Source: Deroplatys truncata (taxonomy: Eukaryota; Arthropoda; Insecta; Mantodea; Mantidae). Taken from it: DNA of 64,000 bases. Positions 42,900 to 54,062 of the stretch are shown piece by piece (positions within the stretch are counted from its first letter, which is position 1; every line of letters begins with the position of its first letter). The DNA lies in the NCBI GenBank assembly GCA_030765065.1, contig CM060990.1:213505290-213569289 (forward strand). Reading direction: 5' to 3'. Below the pieces are notes generated by a model. The model was not told the origin of the DNA. It saw nothing but the letters and a program-made list of their open reading frames with translations, and ran no database searches. Made by a program: the position numbers and the translations under genes.

Positions 42900-43099
42900 T
42901 ATATTTATGCATATGTGTGCTTAGTTTGATTCAGGGTCGCAGCCAATGGCCCAAGCAAGATATTGACTCGCGTACAAGTACAATACTTGTAATGCAGACA
43001 CAGATCTCACTACAGGATGCAGTGCTACGGCGTGGACAGAAACTAGAAGTAACCTACCTAATTAACAAGAGTAATACACCTGGAATATCCTAATACAAC

Positions 43100-43405
43100 A
43101 CCTGAAATTCCCTTTATCCTGTCCTGGATTCCGCTAGGGGGCAGGCTGAGCCCTGGTCAAGCTTGCCTCCCAACATCCAATTCTTACTCCACTGGTTACC
43201 GCAATGCGAGCCAGTTAACACTATCTCCATGGAATGCGCGGGTGCTTAAGGCGGTACCGCAGCAAACCTACTGTTTCCTACTCCGGTGGAGGTATTTCTA
43301 ATGGCTATGGCCACCTACTGACGAGCCGCAAACTCTCAATCTCCGAATCCCATCGGGGCTGAGGTTAGCACGTAAGTGTTTTTCTCCTCCATTCGAAAAA
43401 AGTCG
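43100..43405 (+). repeat. block V, copy 6 (variant first half)
   Basis: GGGGGCAGGCTGAGCCCTGG, GGTGCTTAAGGCGGTACCGC, CTCCGGTGGAGGTATTTCTA, CCCATCGGGGCTGAGG, TTTTTCTCCTCCATTCGAAA. Directly precedes gag unit g. Confidence 0.75.
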
Positions 43406-43424
43406 AGAGTTGGAAGCAACACCT

Positions 43425-44370
43425 ATTAACCATGGAAAAGACGCCTGCAAGATCGCAGCCACCTACCGCCGCAACATCATCCTCCAGCCAGGAAGCAACG
43501 GAGGTGAAGAAGCCGCCCCAGTCCGAGCCTGGCCCTGCCTTTCTCGGGAACCTCAGCGCGGTAATGTGACGTTCCTCGGGACCTGCCAGCACGTTTTGTG
43601 CTAGCACCTGTGGTCTTCAGCAATGAAGGACACCCGCATCACGTCACCCCGGAGACCCACGCCTGTAGTCCGCCTGAAGCTGGCCAGCAACGCCGATTTT
43701 GAAGCTGCCTTAGCATCGGGTCTGGCCGTGTTGAGGCGATCGACAGGGACGTCCGACTCCATGCCGACGATGCTGTGCCTTCGGGCACAGCGCCGACGCC
43801 TGTTCCTCATCGCCGAGGTGCTACTACTGTGGCGCTAGCGCTCTCACGGCAGAGTGCACTGGGCATGATCTTCGCCGCCGCCGATTGTGCCACCTGCGGT
43901 GTAACTACGCACTTCACCGGCCAGGTCCAGTGCCCCCTCTGCCCGAGCAGGCAAGCTACACCGCCGACGGACAGGACAGCAGCACCGGCAGTCTCAACTG
44001 GAGAGGCGACCTGGGAAGCCATACAGGACCTCCATGCGGAGGCACTGAACATGGGGCCCGCTTAGCTGCAATGGAAGAGACGCTCGCCGCCATCACCAAG
44101 TAGGTCCACGAACTTCAGGCAGCCATCACCGAGTAGGTCCACGAACTTCAGGCAGCCATTACCGCCAAGCTGCCAGCACGACTGGACAATATTCACAGCC
44201 GTCTGATGACCCTGGACTTCACAACCAGAACACTTCGCCAATCATCAGACCAGTCCACCAGCACACCAAGAGCAGCCATAATTCCAACGGCCACCAGACC
44301 ATCAGCGCATCCTAGAAAGGTGCCGCGCAATCAACAAAGAGAGAACACGACGCTATTAATACCTACAACA
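43425..44370 (+). pseudogene. LINE gag (ORF1) unit g, flanked by V on both sides
   Basis: Starts at a good ATG (43432, MEKTPARSQPPTAATSSSSQ). N-terminal module LKLASNADFEAALASGLAVL (43675-43730), a canonical zinc knuckle CRRCCAFGHSADAC (43763-43804; C-x2-C-x4-H-x4-C), then PRCYYCGASALTAECTGHDL, linker, AIQDLHAEALNMG, a helix with a doubled 33-bp unit, and C-terminal residues to about 44360. A few stops and frame changes only; with V copies 6 and 7 it forms an isolated V-gag-V unit outside the main cluster. Confidence 0.7.
44092..44157 (+). repeat. 33-bp tandem duplication in gag unit g
   Basis: 44092-44124 and 44125-44157 differ at one base. Each reads IT(K/E), a TAG stop, then VHELQAA. Both units carry the same stop. 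Confidence 0.9.
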
Positions 44371-44384
44371 CACTCATCCTTAGC

Positions 44385-44735
44385 CTTCCTTAAGTATCCC
44401 ATCGAACCTCTAGGTTGCAGTCAGGGCAGTTTGTCATGGCTGTAGCCTAGGACCTTACCTTCACCCGCTCCCGCCCATGGGACGCAGCACAGCATCTTTC
44501 ACAGACTAACACGAGGGGGAATAAAATAGGAGGTAATAATCAAAATCTTATATCATTTATTCGAGGGAAGGCACCGCGCCACTTTCACCGTTTATTCCTT
44601 TCTTTTTCCTTCCGGTGGAGGAGTTTTAATGCGTATAGCCACCTATCGGCGAGTCCCACACTCCCAGTCCTGACTCCCATCGGGGCAAGTATCCAACAGC
44701 ATTTTCTCCTCCACTCGGAAAAAAAGACCATTTCA
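44385..44735 (+). repeat. block V, copy 7
   Basis: GTTGCAGTCAGGGCAGTTTG, GTAGCCTAGGACCTTACC, TTCCTTCCGGTGGAGGAG, GGCGAGTCCCACACTCCC, TTTTCTCCTCCACTCGG. An AT-rich insertion of about 55 bp (about 44513-44567) replaces the usual GGTGCTATGCGGGAC segment. Confidence 0.8.
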
Positions 44736-44739
44736 CGTC

Positions 44740-45248
44740 ATTCAGCAACCTGATGCTGCGAGAGATGCACGCTCCTGAAACGTCGATGTATCAACCTCAC
44801 TGGCTTGAAGCTCGAGAACATCTAGAGTAAGATCTCTGTCGTCCGCACTTGAACGCTGGTTACCAGCGTGCCACTTCTTCCTTGACTGACAATTTACTGT
44901 ATGCCACTACGGTGAAGAACTGTCAGTTTAAGACTTCAAAAGTAGCCACCTTGTATCTCAGCAGTCTAACGTGTGCTGCTGCAGAAGTGGCTTTGCATCC
45001 TGATATGTCTATCTTTAGATCCTCTTCTGCTATTACTTCCACAACTGTATTCTACCTCTTGGTATTACTGTCCTTTCTCTTCTCTTGTTTCTTAATGCCC
45101 ACATGGAGGTCCTCCAGATTTTTTAGTCATGCTGGATAGTTGTCATTTAATGTTGGCTGCCATCTTATCCAGTTGTTTGCTCGTCTTTTCATTTCATTTT
45201 TAGTCTCTCTTTCATTTTCATCTGATCCATAAGCCTCACATTCATTTT
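44740..45248. other. no gene recognised
   Basis: Mixed composition; a 96-codon open stretch at 44849-45139 has no motif I recognise. It sits between V copy 7 and SINE S5. Confidence 0.45.
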
Positions 45249-45260
45249 CTCCATTTTATC

Positions 45261-45548
45261 TTTTTGAGTTTTATTAATGGACACACTAATTGCTATGGTT
45301 CTTAGCATCCCATTCTATATTGGACGTGAAAGACCGGAAATTTTGCTCAGAGGCCTCTTTATTAGGCTTGGGGTTATTTTACGAGCCGTAAATCTACGAC
45401 ATGGAACCACCGACTTTACTCCCCTTCCGAAGGAAGCTATGCTAAGGATTTTTACGCCCGAAAACATCCATCGCCCTCAGTCGGGTTTGAACCCGCGACC
45501 TCGGGAACTAGAGGCTAGCATGGTACCATTAGACCACGGGGGACGACC
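45261..45548 (-). mobile_element. tRNA-derived SINE copy S5
   Basis: Minus-strand copy with box B (GGGTTTGAACCCGCGACC, read on plus), GGCTAGCATGGTACC and tail. Target duplication CTCCATTTTATC (45249-45260) and CTCCATTTCATC (45549-45560). Confidence 0.92.
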
Positions 45549-45560
45549 CTCCATTTCATC

Positions 45561-46232
45561 GCATCTGGTACCAACTGTGATACAAAAATAAAGCCAATTT
45601 GAATTTAACATATATACTTCCGATTGAAATGCACAAGGATGATTATTTAAAGAGGGAAAATGCGTGTAACACACGTTTAAAGCGAAATATGAACAGCTGG
45701 AAAGACTGTAAACCACCCACCCTTTCTAAGACACTTTCTTATATACGAAATAAATCGCTATATGTCAGCAAATTACTCCATTTTGTTACTATTGTGCATG
45801 CGCGAAAGAAAATGCCAACCCATGAGTACTAGTGAAATCCGCGAAAATAGCGATATTTTTATTCTACCAAACGCACTCCTTACCTACCGTATCTATCCCA
45901 CCAAATAAAGTGTCATAATTCTTCATTGAGACTTTAGCCACATAGAACCTACGGCTACGCCCTGTCATCGTTCTTCTGCAGTTGCGGCCTAGTGCCCTAA
46001 ATCAGTCATTCGCGCAAAGATTCGCTGTTTTTCATTCAGATGTTCGCGGCTCTTTCATATGAATTGCACAGCCACACAGCTCTTGCTACCGGCCAAAGCG
46101 TGAACTAATTTTGGAAGGTAGACTTGTTTCTTGCTGGTACAGAATTTTAATGGAAAAATCTGCTTACATTTTTTCTTGTAATAAGCTAGAAATGAACTAA
46201 CCTCTCATTTAGAATAACATTTCAAAGCAAAC
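45561..46232. other. non-coding stretch
   Basis: No terminal repeats, motifs or gene recognised. Confidence 0.5.
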
Positions 46233-46424
46233 CCAATGTGGAGACTATTATGAACTGTACACCATTGTTATTTACTCTCCCATTTGAACTAGTGACGTTG
46301 TTTAGAACGGTGAATTGATGTATGCAACCAATGTGTAGACTATTATGAAGTGGTACACCATTGTTATTTACTCTCCCGTTTGAACTATTGGCGTTATTTA
46401 GAACGGTGAATGTATGTATGCAGC
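46233..46424. repeat. two-unit tandem repeat, 95-bp period
   Basis: CCAATGTGGAGACTATTATG at 46233 recurs as CCAATGTGTAGACTATTATG at 46328. The units share TACACCATTGTTATTTACTC and TTTAGAACGGTGAAT, with about ten differences. Confidence 0.9.
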
Positions 46425-48400
46425 CATCATAGTACATTGCTGTAACTGTATAAAATAAGTATCAATTACTACACACAGCTCGTTTATTCGTGTTGGTAGT
46501 TCATTTAATCGCTTCGCGAGATCGCCGTAATAGTTAGAGGCCTAAAATTCCATATTTAGCACAGCTACTCATCAGTTAGGCCGAGGTCTCCCGACTGCAA
46601 CCGAATGTAGGGCACTTCATTTCCCGACATTTCCACATTTCCGAGCCGAATCTTCGGCTAAGCCAAACAATTTTCTTTCTCTCTTAGGCCTCATTTATGC
46701 ATGCGATTTCATGTCGCACGACAAGGAATGATGGCATAACTTAAAATGGTCTATTTATGCATGCGACGTACGGCACTGTGTATTGTTAGAGAACCAGTTC
46801 TACCAGACCATGGTAGAATCATAGCAAAGGTGTGGGACAAGCGCGGCTTGTTTTCGTTCGGTCTGTGCAGTAACGTCACCTTGACTGCAACTTGAGAAAC
46901 AAGGGTATGAGTTTACTGAAAACTGCGGCAAGGGCAATAACAACACAGTTGTAACGTGGAAGCCTAAATGTTTTATTTATGTGATTTCTAATGGAAACAA
47001 CATGTGGCATAGATAATAATGTTTAGCTTATAAGTAAAAAGAAATCATTAACTTTGTAGTCTAACTCCGTTACTCTGAGATATATAATTGTAACAGACAA
47101 GTAATGAATTAAAATAACACTACAAATAATCTGACTGCAGTACAATTAATTGCATTTTGTTTAGAGCAGTAATACTTTTCTTTGTACCTACAACATAAAA
47201 TAAACAGTAATGTTGCATATGACGTAGCTTCCACGTTTATCATGTACTTCTTGCTTCCAAACTGCCCATAAGGATACTCGTTGATAAAATAAAGTCAAAA
47301 CATAAACGTGGATTTTGTGTTATTAAATATAACACCTTTTACTTTAGTTTTCTGCAGTTTTTATAGCCATATGGTCGTTTAAGCCATGAGAAATGTACAT
47401 TTAAATGTTTGTAAACCCAGGTTCCCATAAAATTATGGTCATAATATAAGTTTTGTGTACTTTAAAGTGAACAAACCATTCAACGAAGCCACAAGAATTT
47501 TCTATTGACTAACATAGGTGGAGAGAAGCAGATGATGGAGAGCCTGCACATGTTATATTAAATGTTTTCAAGTAACTTAAACACCAGAAACAGCATCATT
47601 TAATGTAGTTTTAAACTCTGTTTTTTGGGGGTTTGCATGTGTCACATATTTTAAAATTATCCCACATAATGCAGTTTTTGGTATACATGTGTGAAATTTG
47701 CCATACTTCCACATGCATAGCAACATTAAAAATGATGAGGTTTTTGTTAACATTCTTAGTTGTGGAGTAAATAAATAACAACATCAATGTTGTGTAAATG
47801 TTTAACCTAAAAATTGAAGATTCAACATTTTCCCCCAAAATAGTAGCTATAGTTTACTCATATACCATTGAAAAGTGAAATTATAAAACATTTTTAAAAA
47901 CATATAATTGCATTGTTTGGAGCACTTTTTTCAAAATAGTAAAAAAAAAATAAATAAATAAATAAAAATAAAAGAAAGAAAAAAAAATTGTATCCCGGGA
48001 ACTAACTTGAACTGATACATGACATTTGATATGCATTAAAACCCTAAATGCTATATTAAATTTTGAAATGAATTGAATTAACACTGATTTTAAAAACTTC
48101 ACAGATGGGTATTTGTAAGTAATATCTTTCATTTTGTTCGTGATTTTTCGTTTTGATCTATCAGATGTTTTTATTGTCTTATTATTTTTATCTTATTCTC
48201 ATAAAAGCTTTCATCCTAATCAATGCTATTACTTCCTATAGAATGGTAGAATTTATTTCCTAGTTGTTTTTTATTCCTTTATTGAGTAATTCCATGGTTC
48301 TTTTGTTTATATGTTTATTATGGGTAACAAAGTCCCCCTGCACACTTAAAAAAATATGCTTTCCATTACAGTAGCAACCAGTTGGAGTTTCATGCCAGAC
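46425..48400. other. AT-rich non-coding stretch
   Basis: No element ends or gene recognised. TTTATGCATGCGA occurs at 46694 and again 60 bp later. 47940-47985 is a poly-A/AAAT low-complexity run. Confidence 0.5.
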
Positions 48401-48404
48401 AGAA

Positions 48405-48690
48405 CTAAATTTCCTCTTGAAACAGTACTAATCCAGTCTTTGTTGCCAATGGCATCAATTTTGTGTATATTCCTAAGTTGGGATGCTGATTAATGTGTTT
48501 AAGTGCTGTGTAACCCTGCAATATATTTAAGCCCCTCCTGAGATATTCGCTTTTGTGCCGATATTTCACAGTAGGTTTCGTTTCTTCACGTTCTTGATCT
48601 TCTACATCATCTGGTTTCAGGATTCCTTTAAATAATTCCACCATTGCAGAAAGCTCTGTTTGTAATGCATCTGCGCTTTTTTCCTGGTTT
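48405..48690 (-). CDS. unassigned minus-strand open reading frame
   Basis: Open upstream of its first ATG (48644) as well: it reads KSADALQTELSAMVELFKGI, LKPDDVEDQEREETKPTVKY, then LRRGLNILQGYTALKHINQH and a stop at 48405. The charge pattern looks protein-like rather than random for such AT-rich DNA. It could be an exon or a transposase remnant; I do not recognise the family and see no clear splice site. Confidence 0.25.
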
Positions 48691-48699
48691 TATCACAAG

Positions 48700-49199
48700 T
48701 AGCACTTTACTGTGCACTAACTGCATCTTCCTTTTTTGTCACTTTACAAACTATTGCAAAATACACTGCCCAACTTGAACCCAAAACAATAATGCTGCAG
48801 TCAGCCAATGTGGATCTATTGCAGGTTGAACAACCAGATACTTCTTGAAGTAAAAGGTGTAAAGAGGTAACAAGTTAAAAGGGGGTTTGAAATAATGGTA
48901 AAATTTGCAGAATACAATTCCAAAATTCCTGGATTTGGTTATATTAGAGGGCCTCGGATGGTGGCACAACAATCTAGTAGGTAATCATCTGAGGCATTAG
49001 AAGACTGCTACAGAGTTCTCTTTTTATTCTATATTTGGACTGTGATTCAATCCTTGAATGAAAGGTTTTCAAAACAGAGTAAGATACACTTACACATTTT
49101 TTTACTTGCTTCCTAAAAAGATAAGGAAACTTAACCTATTATAGTTAGTTACAGAGCTGTCAAGGAAAATAAATATTCAGTTTATGTCATATAACTAAA
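48700..49199. other. AT-rich non-coding stretch
   Basis: Nothing recognised between the unassigned open frame and the inverted-repeat element at 49200. Confidence 0.45.
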
Positions 49200-50191
49200 C
49201 TATATTCACTCTTAGGTTGATCCGCGCCAAAACAAACCCACGTGACCAGTGTACCGTGGTACAATACAGTAGCAATGCGTGCAAGAAGGTAGTCCCATGC
49301 TAATAATCTAAATTTTAGAATGAATCTATGCTTAAATGGTATAATATTCTATACAAATACTACAAATACCTAAGAGTTTATTAAACACTGATTTATACAG
49401 TTTAACAGAGATACAATTTTAAATATGCAATTTGTATGCCACCTGGCATCTACGTATGCACAGAATATTGTCTACAGGCAGAAATCAACACTTTCTATTT
49501 AGTACCATGGCGGACGGTGAAATTGCTCTTTGTCTTTGTCGACTTACGTAAAGCATAAGCCGAGCAAACCATTGACTAGTGGTAAAAAAACAACAGTGTT
49601 GAATGTTTATTATAAGTTATATGAGAAATATCCGACACTTGCCGTGAAAGAAGTGGGGAAATTAACTTCTGCATTCACTGGTGTTTTAGTACAAGTATAA
49701 ACAGTGCTCGTAAAGAAAAATCTGAAACAGGGGGGAGTGGTTACACCCGGGGGGGGGGGGGGAAATGCATGTGAAATATGCGATACAAGAATATGACGAT
49801 TTTGTGAAGAATTCAATTCGCATAACAGTGCACAATTTAGAAAAAAAATAAATAAACCGTCAACAGTTGTAAAGTGCCGCTTCCAGAGAGCGAACAAATG
49901 TAGGTTATCTTATACCTATTACTTTCCTTTTCGCTTAACTATTATATGTGCATACGTTTATTTTGTTGTAATTATCAATTTATCTCCTTTAACCCCTAAC
50001 AGAATATGCAAGTCACCGTTTAAGTTGTCGGAATAAGGGCTCTGTTCTTTTTGCATTATGTACCGTGTGTCTTCGCTGCATGGTCATGAAAATACGTGTA
50101 TTTCTGACGCAAATGGCAGAAGGATATTTTATAACGGTGCACAGTCACTTGGGCTTTGTTTTCCCGCGGATCAACCTAAGAATGAATATAG
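49200..50191. mobile_element. 1-kb DNA element with about 58-bp terminal inverted repeats
   Basis: Left arm CTATATTCACTCTTAGGTTG (49200 on) and right arm, inverted, CTATATTCATTCTTAGGTTG (from 50191) continue with GATCCGCG and onward to CACCGT or TACCGT, about 80-85% alike. The interior has no convincing transposase; a 14-15-base G-run sits at about 49749-49762. Non-autonomous DNA transposon. No clear target duplication; superfamily not assigned. Confidence 0.75.
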
Positions 50192-50208
50192 AGTACTTTA
50201 TAGTGGTA

Positions 50209-52426
50209 CAGTAGAACCCCGGTAATTCAAGCTAATTGAGGCTGAGGCTACCTCGAATTATGAAAAACTCGGATTATATGGAAATATCACTAAATCAATG
50301 GGTAAATTATGAATAAATTTTTAATGAGCACAGTAATGGTTGAAAAAAAATAATAATAAAAAAAAAAATAGTACATACCTGTGTTATACGTACATATCTG
50401 GGCACACATTTCCAAGTTGCAAAAATATAAGTTACGTTTTAAAGAAATTGACCAAAGTCCTTTGCTTTAAAATAGAACCTCGTTTTTTAGCAGCAATGCC
50501 GTGCCATCTTCTAAGAAGCATGGTGTCAGTTGGAGTAGGTCGCCACTGTCTTCAGCAGGCACACTAACCATTTCAACAATAGCAAGATTGGTCACTTCAA
50601 ACTGTTCATTACTGTTCATCATTCTAAAACCTCACTTGTATTCACATTTTCACATCCAGCAAGCTCTTTCATCACTTCTGCTGATGGTAAATCATCTTCA
50701 TCTGTACTGTTGGTATCTGTTTCATTCTGTAAAATCTGGTTCCAAGACTTTTTTAGTGTCTCCGCCTTTATTTCAGACCATGAATCAGTTATCCAGCAAT
50801 TTAGAAATTCTTTGATGGTTCCTTCACGTTCTGTTGTTTGTAGAAGCGTCTGAGGCAAATGACAATTTTTTTTTTTTAAGCATTGTAAAATGTCCATAGG
50901 GTGTATTAAACTTGTCACGTTAGGGGTAAGAACAATGTGTGAATACTGTCACATTGTAATTCTTTCTCATCAGGGTGTGAAGCAGTATTGTCAAGTGTTA
51001 AGATTGCTTTCGAAGGCAAGCACTTTTTCTTTAGGTATCTTTTGGTCTCTGGAACAAAATCTTTGAAATACCACTTCTTAAAAATATTTTTGTCCATCCA
51101 AGCAGATTTTTGGTGGAAATATGTAACTGGCAGTGCAGAAGCAGTGATATGTTTTAAAGCTCTAGGCTTAGCAGACTTCCCTATTACCAGTAGCTTCAGT
51201 TTATGGTCTCCACTTGCATTCGATGCAGCAAGAACGTTAACCCCTCTTTACGTTTTTGGTAGCCCAGGGCAGCCTTTTCTGCTTTTGAGGATAGAGTTTT
51301 AGATGGAAACATTTTATAATTTAATCCTGTTTCATCACAATCACACAGTTAATCACGGGTAGAATTTTCTTTTTGTATAATTTTTCTTAATTTTTCACAA
51401 AATTGTATAACAGTTTGAGAATCCACAGAAAGTTTTTCACCACAAATTTCAAGCTGCCTTATGCCGTATCGCTTCTTCCACCTATCCAACCATCCTGAAC
51501 TTGCAGTAAAATCGTTCTCACCCTCCTTTAATTCATTCCTAAAAAATTAAGCCTTTTCTTGCAGAATAGGCCCTGAAATTGGATTTCCTTTTTGCCTTTG
51601 TTGAGTAAACCAAATGAACAAAGCTTCACTCGTTTTTTCATACTCAGATTTCTTCATTGACTTCCGTTCCAATGACAAAATAGAACACTTGTTAGGTGAA
51701 AACTTCTCAATTCTCTGTTTCTACGCCAATCTCCAACCGTCACTTCACCAACTCCATACTCAGCTGCAAATTGTTTTTAATGATTCTCCTTAGTCTAGTC
51801 TTTTCAAAGCCTCTATTTTCACATTCAATGGCACAAATTTTCTCTTACTCCTACCACTCATTGTAATGTATGAATTAAAACATTAGGAAATTCAGCCACA
51901 TATGTACAATACTTCAAAATTAATGTGACACAGGTCGGCTCACTACAGTACAGATGTTACTACACAACCATCTACATACAACAATGATCAGCCTATGTTG
52001 TAAAATGTGTATTTTTACTTAAGTGTGCATATTTTAATGACCACTGTCGCTGAGTAGGGACAACAATAAGAGTAAAAATAAGGATGGTATGCATTGTACA
52101 ACTGATTGTCAGGATCGACAAAGAAAGAGCAAGCGCACTCCTCGAAACCTAATGGTACCTGTCCATCTGTAATAGAAATGCAGTAGCAGCCTGAGGCCAA
52201 GGCTATTTCTGTGCACTATGAATGAAAACCCTAAGTGGGACAGTTTTACCTGTACTGTACATGGAAAATTGAAAGAAAGTTCAAAATGTAACACATTCAG
52301 AGGTGTGTAAAACGTACATGCGGACAACATATAAAAACAGGATTTTACTCTAGTTTTATGTAAAATTTTAATTCTCTTAAGACCAGCTCGAATTACACGA
52401 AACCTCGAAATACCGGGGCTCTACTG
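50209..52426 (-). mobile_element. Tigger (pogo) DNA transposon, complete ends, decayed
   Basis: 2218 bp. Ends CAGTAGAACCCCGGTAATTC (left) and, inverted from the right, CAGTAGAGCCCCGGTATTTC. Left flank TA, right flank CA (probably a mutated TA). The transposase runs on the minus strand. Confidence 0.92.
50625..51861 (-). pseudogene. Tigger/pogo transposase
   Basis: Starts MSGRSKRKFVPLNVKIEALK (51861). CENP-B-type DNA-binding part includes ISGPILQEKA and WLDRWKKRYGIRQLEICGEK (about 51520-51440). Catalytic domain: CDETGLNYKMFPSKT (first Asp), LLVIGKSAKPRALK, SAWMDKNIFKKWYFKDFVPE, ILTLDNTASHP (second Asp; usual DNAPSHP), TSLIHPMD. C-terminal acidic tail to 50622. Full-length layout, but with stops in the N-terminal part and several frame changes. 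Confidence 0.88.
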
Positions 52427-52668
52427 CATATACTATGGGAACAAAGAGTAAGTAATAATGAAACTAGCAGAATAGAACTCATTGATGTTTTAGAGCATGT
52501 GGTTCTTTTACCAGCAGTTTCCACAGCTATTAACCCCTTCAAGTCATATAACAAGCTGTACTCACATATAAGTTAGTAATGGTATTTAAACTGCATGAAT
52601 GACAAGCACAGTTCGCAAGTGTATGCTGGCCAATAAAACTACATATATTTGCATTTTTATTTAACAGG

Positions 52669-53345
52669 TGGCATTCAAAGAATCTTCAAGTGTCTTTAAA
52701 AGACTAATGAACAGAAAAACTAATGTCGTTGATATCTTGAGAGAAAATAAAGACATGTGGCATATATCTCATAATAAAGTGAAACGTGGCAAGTAAGAAT
52801 CATGGTCTACAATGAATGTGCTGTGTATGAAATGGAAGGATAACAAAAATATTTATTTCCTAACAATGAAACACAAAGCTATTGACATTACAGCAACAGG
52901 TAAGCTGAGAAGAAAGAAAGGTCACACACTAAGAGAGGAGGTAAAGAAACCAAAGTGCGCCCCTGAGTACCAGCAGCAAATGGAAAATGTAAATTTGTAA
53001 GATCAGGTGACAGCTTTGTTTCCTATAATGCCATACAGCTAAAAATTACAAGAAAATATTTTTCTATGTGTTTCACAAGATGACTGCTAAGGAAAAAACC
53101 AACTACACGCACTTTAAAACCAATGTTGCTCACCAGTTGCTTCAAAGTGTAACACTACCAGAATTCAAGTTAGAGATTGACCTTCAGCTAAGCATACCCC
53201 ATAGAGACTGCAAGCTAAAACATGCACATTGCACCCACAGACAAGAAAGAAAAAAAGGAACTAAGAGATGTGTGTGCTAAAGCAGGGGGAAAAGTAGCAA
53301 AAATGTTTGGCAATGCAAAAAGTGTTCTGTTATGCTTCATTTGGT
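52669..53345 (+). pseudogene. piggyBac-like transposase, C-terminal fragment
   Basis: In order: VFKRLMNRKTNVVDILRENK, VLCMKWKDNKNIYFLTMKHK (the conserved LKWKDxR-like strand with the third acidic residue region), EEVKKPKCAPEYQQQMENVN (usual motif xPxxxxxYNxxMGGVD), a disrupted helix, TNYTHFKTNVAHQLL, and a Cys-rich end KRCVCAKAGGKVAKM. Stops near 52797, 53000 and in the helix. N-terminal two thirds and element ends not found; the Tigger insertion lies just upstream. Confidence 0.7.
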
Positions 53346-54062
53346 AAGCTATTTTGAGATCTACCACACCTAACAATTATACTAGGCCACCAAAATCGGC
53401 AAGTCAATACTTCCAATACCATGCACTCAAAATGTCAGGAAAGAAATAACATTGGTTGCTTTTATATGAATTTTTAAACTTTACAATGCACTCACACAGC
53501 CGTTCAAGGATTTAAATAAAATTTCTGAGATAGCCATGAGGGTATTTAAATATAAGAACTAATGAGTTACGGTAGGGCTCAACCTACCTTCAACAGCATG
53601 CTCCATTGAAAGATCGTTAAGGTACATATTTTTAAAAATATTGGTTTGTTTTCTAAAATAAGTATCAGTTATAAGGATTTGAAATACATAAATATTCACA
53701 AGCTATTTTTGTTTTAATGGTTTATCATAAAATATTTTAACATTTTGCACAGCTGCAGAGTATTATGACTAGCACTTAACTAAGTTGAAGACAGAGGTCA
53801 AGATGGTGCCTAGGACAGATGAGGTACAATGCCTAATGTCGTATGCTGTATTTTCAACGTACACCATATAAAATATTCCCTGCAATATTTTCACCTAGAT
53901 AGTCATCACTAGAGCTCGGGTTTTTGCACATTTGCAAGTTTTATTCCTTGATACTTAAACATATGCATGTAAGGAATAAATTTATTCCATGTTGTAAGGA
54001 GTTTATTAAGGAAGTTTTATAGTGCATATAAATGCATATATAAGGGGTTAGTACATATTAAA
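53346..54062. other. AT-rich non-coding stretch
   Basis: No gene recognised. CACTAGAGCTCGGGTTTTTG (about 53907-53926) looks like a transposon end but no partner was found. Confidence 0.45.

Noticed and set aside
46694-46766. TTTATGCATGCGA repeated 60 bp apart
   Set aside because: Too short, only two copies, and no element boundaries nearby.
49749-49762. Long G-run (also near 25410 and 41028)
   Set aside because: Homopolymers are error-prone in assemblies; no structure (for example four G-tracts) beyond the single run.
52669-52797. Possible last exon of a host gene (acceptor TTTAACAG, ends in stop)
   Set aside because: The sequence beyond the stop continues a piggyBac transposase, so it is a decayed transposon.
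53907-53926. CACTAGAGCTCGGG as the 5' end of the hAT/CGGBP1-like element
   Set aside because: No matching inverted end or 8-bp duplication inside the window; cannot be supported.
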